The translations under genes and the position numbers were made by a program. A DNA stretch of 28,912 nt from positions 1 to 28,912 of the IMG/VR virus record IMGVR_UViG_3300030389_001603; one strand, 5' to 3'. The notes under the pieces are model-generated. The model did no database searches. It saw only the letters and a list, made by a program, of their open reading frames with translations, and had not been told where the DNA came from. Every line of letters begins with the position of its first letter. Positions within the stretch are counted from its first letter, which is position 1. This stretch comes from a virus. This document shows, in pieces, positions 5,149 to 11,431 of the stretch.

Positions 5149-5215
5149 TTATAATATTTTTATTTATATACTTGAATGTTTTTATGAAAGTATATAAATA
5201 TAAATAATATAATAA
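5149..5215 (+). repeat. 67-bp repeat, copy B, at head of long operon
   Basis: Identical over 67 bases to 3331-3397: TATAAT at 5150-5155, then the 13-bp stem between 5161-5173 and 5188-5200. It stands at the head of the unbroken gene run 5271-21790. Perfect identity between non-coding copies 1.8 kb apart implies either selection or recent conversion. Confidence 0.8.
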
Positions 5216-5230
5216 TAACAACTAAACTGA

Positions 5231-5251
5231 AACAGTCCGACTGTCGGACAC
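5231..5251 (+). promoter_or_regulatory. 21-bp GC-rich palindrome element, copy 3
   Basis: Exact third copy of the block at 3406 and 4227, again between the 67-bp repeat and an RBS (AGGAGA at about 5258). It precedes the gene at 5271, the first of the long operon. Confidence 0.8.
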
Positions 5252-5270
5252 TTAAATAGGAGAAAATAAA

Positions 5271-5504
5271 ATGTTAATCTATAGAACATCTATGCTTACA
5301 GGAAAGAAGCATTCCATGAATATTGATGTCACAGAAGAACAGATATCTAGCTGGGAAGCTGAACAAGATAGAATTAGTCCACTTTATTTTAGTCGTAGGC
5401 TAATACAGGATGCCTTTCCAAATCTCTCTGCTGATGAAAGAGAGTTTATTAAAACAGGTATAACACCTGAGGAGTGGGATAACATGTGTCAGGAGGAAGA
5501 ATAA
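5271..5504 (+). CDS. Conserved marine phage protein of the ITPEEWD type
   Basis: A 77-residue protein: MLIYRTSMLTGKKHSMNIDV, then EEQISSWE, and LIQDAFPNLSADEREFIKTG ITPEEWD near the C-terminus. The combination of a RTSMLTGK start, LIQDAFP.L..DEREF and TGITPEEWD is a pattern I recognise from many cyanophage and marine phage hypothetical proteins. The function is unknown. RBS AGGAGA is well placed. The stop overlaps the next ATG by one base. As first gene behind the leader cassette it is likely to be made early. Confidence 0.75.
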   Translation: MLIYRTSMLTGKKHSMNIDVTEEQISSWEAEQDRISPLYFSRRLIQDAFPNLSADEREFIKTGITPEEWDNMCQEEE

Positions 5505-5824
5505 TGAATTACGATTTAAATAGAACATATGAAGTATGTTTATCTGTTAATGGACAGAAAAGTATACAAGTTTTAGAAGAAGATAATGTTTCAGTCTGGG
5601 CAGAAGAGAACATACCCAACAAAAACAGTAGAAGAAAAAACAAAGGATTCTTTTCAAAAGACTGGAAAATAGCAGTAGAATTTGCTATTCAGTTAGTTAA
5701 AGAAGAGCATTATAGACTAGAGCTAGGCGAGCCTACTATAGAGTTTGAATACGTCAAAACGTTCTATAATAAACCAAAAGCAGAAGCTGGATATGTGTTT
5801 CAGCCTACAACCAACCTACAATAA
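5504..5824 (+). CDS. Hypothetical protein, 106 residues
   Basis: The ATG at 5504 is preferred to an upstream in-frame ATG at 5486 because AGGAGGA lies 6-7 nt before it and it overlaps the previous stop by one base. The protein begins MNYDLNRTYEVCLSVNGQK, contains SVWAEENIPNKNSRRKNKGF and WKIAVEFAIQLVKEEHYRLE, and ends with FEYVKTFYN. It looks like a small alpha/beta domain. No family recognised. Confidence 0.65.
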   Translation: MNYDLNRTYEVCLSVNGQKSIQVLEEDNVSVWAEENIPNKNSRRKNKGFFSKDWKIAVEFAIQLVKEEHYRLELGEPTIEFEYVKTFYNKPKAEAGYVFQPTTNLQ

Positions 5825-5838
5825 AAAGGAGATTTAAC

Positions 5839-6183
5839 ATGACCAACACAGTACAAAATACAAAGACACCTGTAACCAATGAAGTAGAGAAAAAGTTACC
5901 ATCGCATCTATATGCGAAGCATCAAGAAAAAGGTGCATACAAAAAGAAGGCAAACCCTTTTACATACAACTATGTAATTATGGACGCAGTTATATTTGAA
6001 GTGTTTAAAGAAACTACTATGAAAGATATATCAACTGCTTTAAAAGAGCCTATGGCTAGAGTTCAATACAGAGTTAAGGTATTGAGAGAAGAGGGTTTAG
6101 TAGCTCGTAAAGTTAAATTCAAAACAAGAAAAGTTAATGCTAAAGCAATAACTAAATCTAATAATAAAAAGAGGGTGGCATAA
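5839..6183 (+). CDS. Probable winged-helix DNA-binding protein
   Basis: A 114-residue basic protein. Residues about 45-95 (YVIMDAVIFEVFKETTMKD, ISTALKEPMARVQYRVKVL, REEGLVARK) follow the order of a winged helix-turn-helix: helix, helix, recognition helix with R.QYRVK.L, then the GLVARKV wing. This is typical of ArsR/MarR-like regulators. The N-terminal 40 residues look disordered and the C-terminus is lysine-rich. It is the best candidate in the window for a regulator acting on the palindromic sites upstream, though nothing links them directly. Good RBS (AAAGGAG). Its stop codon lies inside a hairpin that may tune the next gene. Confidence 0.6.
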   Translation: MTNTVQNTKTPVTNEVEKKLPSHLYAKHQEKGAYKKKANPFTYNYVIMDAVIFEVFKETTMKDISTALKEPMARVQYRVKVLREEGLVARKVKFKTRKVNAKAITKSNNKKRVA

Positions 6184-6207
6184 GCCACTCTCCTACTCAA
6201 AGGAGAG
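6171..6207 (+). promoter_or_regulatory. Two competing hairpins over a stop codon and the next RBS
   Basis: Hairpin 1: GAGGGTGGC (6171-6179) pairs with GCCACTCTC (6184-6192) across an ATAA loop, nine pairs with one G-T. Hairpin 2: CTCTCCT (6188-6194) pairs with AGGAGAG (6201-6207), which is the Shine-Dalgarno of the gene at 6213. They share bases 6188-6192, so only one can form. Ribosomes ending at 6181-6183 would melt hairpin 1 and change access to the RBS. Confidence 0.5.
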
Positions 6208-6212
6208 ACTAA

Positions 6213-6419
6213 ATGAAAAATAAAATGTATAAATGCTCAAACATTCCAATTTCAGATTGGAAACATGGTTTAGAACATAGTCATAAAGTAGATAATCTTA
6301 CAATAGGTGATTTGCTTGGTACTGAATATGAAGATTTAATACCAACAGATATACTTGATAATTTGTATTACTACTTACTAGACAGTAAAGCTATTAGGAG
6401 AAAATTAAAAAATGTATGA
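6213..6419 (+). CDS. Hypothetical protein, 68 residues
   Basis: MKNKMYKCSNIPISDWKHGL, then TIGDLLGTEYEDLIPTDILD and NLYYYLLDSKAIRRKL. Acidic middle and basic C-terminus, probably helical. The RBS AGGAGAG is strong but is one arm of a hairpin, which suggests translation is coupled to the upstream winged-helix gene. It overlaps the next gene by 8 nt. No family recognised. Confidence 0.6.
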   Translation: MKNKMYKCSNIPISDWKHGLEHSHKVDNLTIGDLLGTEYEDLIPTDILDNLYYYLLDSKAIRRKLKNV

Positions 6420-6642
6420 GCAATTAAACAGACAATTCAGTGGTAGTGAATCTATTGATGAGGAGTGGTTCAAACTTATAGAAATTGAAAATGACCCAAC
6501 AAAAAAGAGAGATGAGAAAGTTGAGTTTTGTATATACATGAACAAAATTTCTTACAATTCTTGGAGGTGGTTAAAAAAATCAAATGACGAAGAACTTGAA
6601 AGTGAATATAATTATTGGACAGAGGAGATGAAACAACAATGA
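6412..6642 (+). CDS. Hypothetical acidic protein, 76 residues
   Basis: MYEQLNRQFSGSESIDEEWF at the N-terminus and a tryptophan- and acid-rich end (SWRWLKKSNDEELESEYNYW). The RBS AGGAG lies inside the end of the previous gene. The last four bases (ATGA) overlap the start of the methyltransferase gene, so the two are translationally coupled; it could be an accessory to that enzyme, but there is no direct evidence. Confidence 0.6.
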   Translation: MYEQLNRQFSGSESIDEEWFKLIEIENDPTKKRDEKVEFCIYMNKISYNSWRWLKKSNDEELESEYNYWTEEMKQQ

Positions 6643-7730
6643 GTAAGCATAAACAAGTAGTAGTATCTTTTTGTGATGGAATATCTTGTGGTCAGATAGC
6701 ATTAAAAAAGCTAGGCATAACCGACTACATCTATCATGCATTTGAAACCGACAAATATGCAAGTGCAGTCGCAAAGTATAACAATAAATCAATGTTTCAA
6801 CATGGTGATGTAAGAAATTATCTAGGTGTATATGACAAATATTTGTACGCACGTAAAGTTGATTTATTTTTATCTGGCTTTCCTTGTCAGCCTTTTAGTG
6901 TGGCTGGAAAAAGGTTAGGCACTCAAGATGAAAGAGATTTATCCACGATTGTCTTTGACGCAATGAAACTACTTAGACCTGAGTATTTTTTAATAGAGAA
7001 CGTGCCAATGAAAAAGACAGACCAAGACAGAATCTCAAAAGAGTTAGGTGTAGAACCTATTATTATCAACTCAGCAGATTTTTCTGCACAAAATCGCAAG
7101 AGACTATATTGGACAAACATACCTGTATCTAAATGGACAGACAAAGGTATTGTTTTAAATGACATTGTAGAAGAAGGTTTTGTTGACCGAAACAAGAGCC
7201 ATTGCCTTGACGCAAACTATCATAAAGGTGGAAATCTAAAAAGCTATTTTAATAAACATAGAAGACAACTTGTGTTTAGTAATACGAAGTCTAACAAGTG
7301 TAAACAAGTCGGAGTAGCTGACTTAAAAGGACATGACATTTTAAAACGTGTGTACTGTACTTCTGGTAAAGCACCTACTGTAAATGCCATGACAGGTGGA
7401 AACAGAGAACCTAAGATTGTCTGTGGTTCTATTAAAAAAGACAATGTACTTGTTGACAATGAAAAGATGTATTGGAGAGCATTAACACCATTGGAATGTG
7501 AAAGACTACAGACAATTCCTGATGGCTATACTTCAAAAGGTGATTTTAGTATTACTAGTATTTACAGTGACATAAAAGATGTTAGTAACCACCAGAGATA
7601 CAAGCAGATAGGTAATGGCTGGACAGTAGATGTTATTGCTCATATTTTAAAAGGCATAAAAAATGAGTGTAACCCTCGTATACATTGGGAAGACAGTAAC
7701 AGATGGAATAAAAAAGAATGGAGAGAATGA
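6639..7730 (+). CDS. DNA (cytosine-5) methyltransferase
   Basis: A 363-residue C5-cytosine methyltransferase that would transfer methyl from S-adenosylmethionine to DNA cytosine. Motif I is VVVSFCDGISCGQIAL (residues 7-22); motif IV with the catalytic cysteine is GFPCQPFSVAG (C83); motif VI is ENV (120-122); motif VIII is QNRKRLYW (151-158); motif X near the C-terminus is QIGNGWTVDVI. The target recognition region lies between about 170 and 285. The ATG at 6639 (ATGA overlap) gives the FCDG motif its usual short lead-in. No restriction enzyme lies nearby, so it is an orphan enzyme, most likely protecting phage DNA or marking it. Confidence 0.92.
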   Translation: MSKHKQVVVSFCDGISCGQIALKKLGITDYIYHAFETDKYASAVAKYNNKSMFQHGDVRNYLGVYDKYLYARKVDLFLSGFPCQPFSVAGKRLGTQDERDLSTIVFDAMKLLRPEYFLIENVPMKKTDQDRISKELGVEPIIINSADFSAQNRKRLYWTNIPVSKWTDKGIVLNDIVEEGFVDRNKSHCLDANYHKGGNLKSYFNKHRRQLVFSNTKSNKCKQVGVADLKGHDILKRVYCTSGKAPTVNAMTGGNREPKIVCGSIKKDNVLVDNEKMYWRALTPLECERLQTIPDGYTSKGDFSITSIYSDIKDVSNHQRYKQIGNGWTVDVIAHILKGIKNECNPRIHWEDSNRWNKKEWRE

Positions 7731-8056
7731 TGATGAAAGCATTTTTAATTGACCCAGAATTAAAAGAGATAACAGAGGTAAAATACAATGGAAATTATAA
7801 ACAAATCTATACTCTGACTGGATGTAAAACTTTTGATGTCGTGAGGATACCCTATGGTTCTGATGGTATCTATGTTGATGATGAAGGGTTATATGCTGAT
7901 GTGTTGCACAAGTGGGAGTTTAACCTACACCACCAACCACCAATTAAGTTAGTCAATAAAGGATTAGTCTTAGGGTGTGATGATAATGGTGACACTGAAG
8001 AACCTACGATAAGTCTAGATTTATTAAAACATTTTGTAACTTGGAATTGGACGTGA
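7730..8056 (+). CDS. Conserved phage hypothetical protein, possibly DUF3846-like
   Basis: A 108-residue protein beginning MMKAFLIDPELKEITEV. It has YKQIYTLTGCKTFDVVRI and GIYVDDEGLY, then KGLVLGCDDNGD near the C-terminus. The DDEG motif after a (C/R).FD.V strand recalls the DUF3846 pattern found in phages. Three ATGs lie in tandem (7727, 7730, 7733); 7730 is chosen for its spacing of 6 nt from GGAG. It overlaps the methyltransferase stop by one base. Function unknown. Confidence 0.65.
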   Translation: MMKAFLIDPELKEITEVKYNGNYKQIYTLTGCKTFDVVRIPYGSDGIYVDDEGLYADVLHKWEFNLHHQPPIKLVNKGLVLGCDDNGDTEEPTISLDLLKHFVTWNWT

Positions 8057-8069
8057 AAGGAGAATGAAA

Positions 8070-8282
8070 ATGGCAAAATTTAAAGTTAATTATATGGACT
8101 ACGGAGAACCAACCTCTTGGTTGCTTGAATCTGATAATGAAGATGATGCTTGGGATGAGATGGACAGTATGACATTCGAAGGTTGCTTTGGTGTAAGGGA
8201 TGAATCTGACCCATGGTTAGAAGAAATATCCGATAATGAATATGAAAAAATAAAGGAGGAGGATGGTGGTGTTAACTACTAA
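8070..8282 (+). CDS. Small acidic hypothetical protein, 70 residues
   Basis: MAKFKVNYMDYGEPTSWLLE, then a run rich in D and E (SDNEDDAWDEMDSM) and FEGCFGVRDE. Strongly acidic, it may mimic nucleic acid, as several phage anti-defence proteins do, but composition alone is weak evidence. Its RBS and start (AAAGGAGAATGAAAATG) are the same 17 bases as those of the gene at 8320. The second ATG of that block is preferred for spacing. Confidence 0.6.
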   Translation: MAKFKVNYMDYGEPTSWLLESDNEDDAWDEMDSMTFEGCFGVRDESDPWLEEISDNEYEKIKEEDGGVNY

Positions 8283-8319
8283 GAAAAAAAACATGGTATT
8301 ATAAAAAAGGAGAATGAAA

Positions 8320-8811
8320 ATGAATAGATTTATTATTGACGATAGACCTTTTAAAATAGCTAGACAACTCTGTGACCAACACATAGTTAAGATGCCATTA
8401 GAAGAAGCACAAATGCTATGCACTGCATTATGGCATTATGCTCCTGACTATGCAGAAGAGCATGATTTATACAAACCTGTGCATCAAAAGCATCCATGCA
8501 CATTATGGGTGATGGAGTCCAGAGATAACTACAATTTTGCTGAAGTGTTATACAGTCAGATGTTAGCTGAGTATACTCATAGGTATGGTAAAATTCATGG
8601 AGCAAGTAAACATGGTAAAGCATTGATAGAAGGTCAGTTTTTTATACCAGAGGGTAAAATGACTAAACACCCTCAGTGTTTTAGTGGTCACAATGACTTG
8701 AAAACAGATGAGTTTATGCCAATAAATGCCTATCGTTCTTTCTATAAGGTTGACAAATCTAGTTTCGCAAGGTATAACAAAGGAAGACCTAAGCCAGATT
8801 GGTTAAATTAA
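8320..8811 (+). CDS. Phage protein of possible pyrimidine-dimer glycosylase-like family
   Basis: A 163-residue protein starting MNRFIIDDRPFKIARQLCDQ. The order CDQHIVKMPLEEAQML, YKPVHQKHPCTLWVMESRDN and EYTHRYGKIHGASKH is shared with a widespread phage family (D.HVVKM..E..Q, H..HPC..W...S..NY, EY..RYGK.H). From memory, some members are annotated as pyrimidine-dimer DNA glycosylase/endonuclease V-like. I am sure of the family resemblance and unsure of the enzymatic activity. The conserved histidines and acids would suit a DNA repair enzyme useful in sunlit water. The start is set by AAAGGAG with good spacing. Confidence 0.55.
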   Translation: MNRFIIDDRPFKIARQLCDQHIVKMPLEEAQMLCTALWHYAPDYAEEHDLYKPVHQKHPCTLWVMESRDNYNFAEVLYSQMLAEYTHRYGKIHGASKHGKALIEGQFFIPEGKMTKHPQCFSGHNDLKTDEFMPINAYRSFYKVDKSSFARYNKGRPKPDWLN

Positions 8812-8833
8812 TTTATTTGCTGGAGGAGTAATA

Positions 8834-8926
8834 ATGGATTTAAGAAAATATGAAATCAGTATATTCATAGGCATAATTTTATTAGCCTATTTATTTGAAA
8901 GTTTTGTGTTCAGTATGTTGTTTTAA
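8834..8926 (+). CDS. 30-residue membrane microprotein
   Basis: MDLRKYEISIFIGIILLAYL followed by FESFVFSMLF: a short polar start and one hydrophobic helix. TGGAGGAG lies 6-8 nt upstream of the ATG, a very strong RBS, which argues it is translated. It precedes another one-span protein and, less than 1 kb on, a cell-wall hydrolase, so a holin-like role is possible but unproven. Confidence 0.5.
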   Translation: MDLRKYEISIFIGIILLAYLFESFVFSMLF

Positions 8927-8941
8927 AAAGGGAGAACACTT

Positions 8942-9133
8942 ATGAAAGAGTATCATAATAAAGGTTTTGGAAAAGCATTTTTTGTTGTAGTATTTTTGCT
9001 AGTTCCTCTACCTTTTATAGCTTCATATCTTACTTGGGGAAACTCATGGCTAGAAATATATTTAGAGATGAGTTTTCCTGACAGGTGTAGGTATGAAGAT
9101 AATAAACATAATATTATAGATAACTGTGAATAA
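8942..9133 (+). CDS. Small membrane protein, 63 residues
   Basis: A basic start (MKEYHNKGFGKA), then one hydrophobic helix (FFVVVFLLVPLPFIASYL) and a polar tail with two cysteines (C49 and C62). GGGAGA is 5-7 nt before the ATG. It may be a holin or spanin-like component of lysis, because it sits 580 nt before the SleB hydrolase; equally it could be a host membrane modifier. No family match recognised. Confidence 0.55.
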   Translation: MKEYHNKGFGKAFFVVVFLLVPLPFIASYLTWGNSWLEIYLEMSFPDRCRYEDNKHNIIDNCE

Positions 9134-9135
9134 AT

Positions 9136-9306
9136 ATGAATTTAGAAACGATACAAAAAGAAATTAATAACTCAGATAATAAGGAGGTTATGGACTATTT
9201 AAACAAGGATGTTTCACAAGGTTGGCTTGTTCTATGCATGATGCATATGATAACAAATGAGCAATGGCACGATTTAAAAAAACGAATAGCCACTAAAATA
9301 AATTAA
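9136..9306 (+). CDS. Hypothetical protein, 56 residues
   Basis: MNLETIQKEINNSDNKEVMD, then YLNKDVSQGWLVLCMMHMIT and a basic end. The ATG follows the previous stop by 2 nt, without a Shine-Dalgarno, so coupling is needed. An internal ATG at 9190 has AAGGAGG close before it (2 nt, too near), so a shorter 38-residue product is an alternative. Probably helical; function unknown. Confidence 0.45.
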   Translation: MNLETIQKEINNSDNKEVMDYLNKDVSQGWLVLCMMHMITNEQWHDLKKRIATKIN

Positions 9307-9320
9307 CATGGAGAAATAAA

Positions 9321-9530
9321 ATGATAAAGAAAATCAATCCTGTAGCTAAAACTATGTTACAAAATAGACGTAGTCCACAGGTAATACCTAATAAGAAAAA
9401 GGATGTAAAACCTGACATTGAGGAAAGTCTTGAAGCATATCAATCATACTATAATGCAGATGACCCACATGATGAAATGTTGCCGCCACTTAAACATAGA
9501 CCTAACAAAAAGAAAGGAAAAATAAAATGA
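9321..9530 (+). CDS. Small lysine-rich conserved phage protein
   Basis: A 69-residue protein: MIKKINPVAKTMLQNRRSPQ, VIPNKKKDVKPDIEES, an aromatic middle, and a KHRPNKKKGKIK end. The NPVAK......R.P..V.P.KKK start is a pattern I recall from many phage genomes, always without known function. It has GGAG upstream and overlaps the next gene by ATGA. Confidence 0.6.
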   Translation: MIKKINPVAKTMLQNRRSPQVIPNKKKDVKPDIEESLEAYQSYYNADDPHDEMLPPLKHRPNKKKGKIK

Positions 9531-9700
9531 TAGCATTTGCACCTACAGTATTTTATAGATATTATGTGGAGTTTATAGATGATAATTCTCAGTGGGAGGG
9601 TGTCAAACATAGAGCTATATATATGTACGCAACAAGTGAGTTGAATGTAAAAGAAATACTAAAAGAATATAGAGTTACTTTAATAGATAAAACAGATTAG
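9527..9700 (+). CDS. Hypothetical protein, 57 residues
   Basis: MIAFAPTVFYRYYVEFIDDN, then SQWEGVKHRAIYMYATSELN and a VKEILKEYRVTLIDK end. It reads as strand, loop, helix, strand and could be a small beta-alpha domain. The ATGA overlap with the previous gene and an AAAGGA nearby support translation. Family unknown. Confidence 0.55.
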   Translation: MIAFAPTVFYRYYVEFIDDNSQWEGVKHRAIYMYATSELNVKEILKEYRVTLIDKTD

Positions 9701-9711
9701 AGGAGAGATAT

Positions 9712-10134
9712 ATGATGTTAACTACAGGTTTAATTTGCTTAGCAATGAATGTTTATTGGGAAGCAAGAGGTCAATCTACTGCTGGACAAATAGGTGTAGC
9801 ACAAGTAGTAATTAATCGAGTCAATGATAAAAGATTCCCTGACAACGTCTGTGATGTCGTTACACAGGGTGTTAAACACGCAGGTACTGACATACCTGTA
9901 AAACACCAGTGCCACTTCTCATGGCATTGTGATGGATTGAGTGACAATCCTACTGATGACTCAGCATGGGCAAAGGCATTGGTTGTAGCAGTAACAGTTT
10001 ATGATGGCAAAACGATTGATATGTTAGATGGAGCTACTCATTATCATGCGACTTCAGTAAATCCTGATTGGGCAGTAACAAAAACGAGAACAACTCGTAT
10101 CGACAATCACATATTTTATAGATGGGAGAAATAA
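9712..10134 (+). CDS. SleB-type cell wall hydrolase (Hydrolase_2), probable endolysin
   Basis: A 140-residue protein that is almost entirely one Hydrolase_2 domain. The catalytic glutamate is E17 in NVYWEARGQS. GQIGVAQVVINRVNDKRFP follows, then CHFSWHCDG and the C-terminal THYHATSVNPDWA. The family cleaves peptidoglycan and is used by many marine phages for lysis. No signal peptide is visible, so a holin or similar would be needed; the two small membrane proteins upstream are candidates. The start has AGGAGAG. Lysis sits in the replication arm here, not with the virion genes. Confidence 0.9.
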   Translation: MMLTTGLICLAMNVYWEARGQSTAGQIGVAQVVINRVNDKRFPDNVCDVVTQGVKHAGTDIPVKHQCHFSWHCDGLSDNPTDDSAWAKALVVAVTVYDGKTIDMLDGATHYHATSVNPDWAVTKTRTTRIDNHIFYRWEK

Positions 10135-10137
10135 AAC

Positions 10138-10299
10138 ATGACATTATTACAAGAAATAGATGACCTTGCAGACCAACTTGAAGAAGGTAAGATAACAGAA
10201 AACCAAGCCATAGCTACAATAAGAAGCATAGCTGATTATTATGATACTGTTGCAAAAAAGCAACAACAAATAGATAAAACAATAGATATGTATAAGTAG
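10138..10299 (+). CDS. Small coiled-coil hypothetical protein, 53 residues
   Basis: MTLLQEIDDLADQLEEGKIT, then ENQAIATIRSIADYYDTVAK and KQQQIDKTIDMYK. Heptad-like spacing of L and I indicates a short helical, likely coiled-coil, protein. It begins 3 nt after the hydrolase stop with no strong RBS except GGGAG in the hydrolase end. Role unknown. Confidence 0.6.
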   Translation: MTLLQEIDDLADQLEEGKITENQAIATIRSIADYYDTVAKKQQQIDKTIDMYK

Positions 10300-10313
10300 A
10301 GAGGTGTATGATA

Positions 10314-11420
10314 ATGAAATTACCTAGATATGTACAAGCAATGACACTGTCTAGTGGTGATGTTGAGTATAGATTTAATCCACCACAGTCACTTGTTGAT
10401 GCTGGAGTTGTTAAACGTAGGCAGTTTGGTTCTGATTTACGTATGGTGCGTAAACTAGTCAAGGAGGACAATAAAAAAATAGATGATTGGAGAGAAGAAA
10501 AGGCAAAAATTGTACAGTTAAAACGTAGCAGTACAGTTAAACAGTTGATTGACTACTACTACCAATCAAATGATTTTAAAATGTTAAGAGAAAATACAAA
10601 AAAAGATTACATTTATTTTTTAAATGTTGCAAATATGTCACTAGGTAACAAGAGTTTTTACACAATATCCTCTAAACTTGCTAAAGAAACGTATGAAAAG
10701 TGGGTAATTCGTGGTGTTAGCTTTGCAAATCATGTGTGTACCTGTATGTCTAAGGTTTATAACTACGCAATGGACATGGAACAGGCAAATCAAAACCCAT
10801 TTTCTAATATCAAACGTAAAAAAACAAAGCAACGTAAAGTTGTTTGGACAAAAGAGGACGTTATAAAGTTTCTTGATGTTGCATACGACTCTTTTGAGTA
10901 TAGAAGTGTGGGAATGATTGTGCAAATGGCATATGAATGGTGTCAAAGACTAGGTGATATGCGTATTTTAACATGGAATAACATAGACTTAGACAATTCT
11001 AGGTTATATCTGGAACAATCAAAACGTAGAGCAGAGGTTTTTCTTCCAATTAGTTCAGATTTAAACGAAATGTTAAAAGAACAACATGAAACATGGAAGT
11101 TTCAAGAGTATGTAGCACCATTACCTAAGCCTATAAGTGGTAAATATATGCCATATACAATGATGCAACTATCTAAGGTTGGTAGAATAGTAATGAACAA
11201 AGTTGGGCTGCCTAATACGCTACGTCTTATGGATTTACGTAGGACAGGAGTGGTTGAAATGATTGATGCTGGTGTTTCTTTACCTCAAGTTATGTCGGTA
11301 ACAGGTCACGCAAATCCTGCATCAGTTAAACCATATATGAAAAATACGTATACAAGCGCAAATAATGCCTTGACATTAAGAAATTCTACTATACAATCGA
11401 ACTTGAGAGAAACAAGGTAA
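10314..11420 (+). CDS. int: Tyrosine recombinase / integrase
   Basis: A 368-residue integrase. An N-terminal arm region and SAM-like core-binding domain (about 70-165) precede the catalytic domain. The catalytic set is visible: Arg I in CQRLGDMRIL (R212), lysine in the SKRR turn (K237), box II LMDLRRTG (R309), TGHANPASV (H332) and the nucleophile in VKPYMKNT (Y341). The first box-II histidine, normally H in HxLR, is a methionine here (M306), an odd but known kind of change. The ATG at 10314 is preferred to 10308 for RBS spacing. No intergenic space flanks the gene, so an adjacent attP site is not apparent. Confidence 0.9.
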   Translation: MKLPRYVQAMTLSSGDVEYRFNPPQSLVDAGVVKRRQFGSDLRMVRKLVKEDNKKIDDWREEKAKIVQLKRSSTVKQLIDYYYQSNDFKMLRENTKKDYIYFLNVANMSLGNKSFYTISSKLAKETYEKWVIRGVSFANHVCTCMSKVYNYAMDMEQANQNPFSNIKRKKTKQRKVVWTKEDVIKFLDVAYDSFEYRSVGMIVQMAYEWCQRLGDMRILTWNNIDLDNSRLYLEQSKRRAEVFLPISSDLNEMLKEQHETWKFQEYVAPLPKPISGKYMPYTMMQLSKVGRIVMNKVGLPNTLRLMDLRRTGVVEMIDAGVSLPQVMSVTGHANPASVKPYMKNTYTSANNALTLRNSTIQSNLRETR

Positions 11421-11431
11421 GTGATAATAAT

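Noticed and set aside
3406-5251. Three GC-rich repeats as a CRISPR-like array
   Set aside because: The copies are about 820 and 1000 nt apart with genes between; there are no regular spacers and no cas genes.
8070-8282. Acidic 70-residue protein as a DNA-mimic anti-restriction protein
   Set aside because: Charge alone is not enough; no Ocr or ArdA motif is seen.
10214-10471. Minus-strand open frame over the integrase start
   Set aside because: Antisense to two supported genes, with no RBS or sensible composition.
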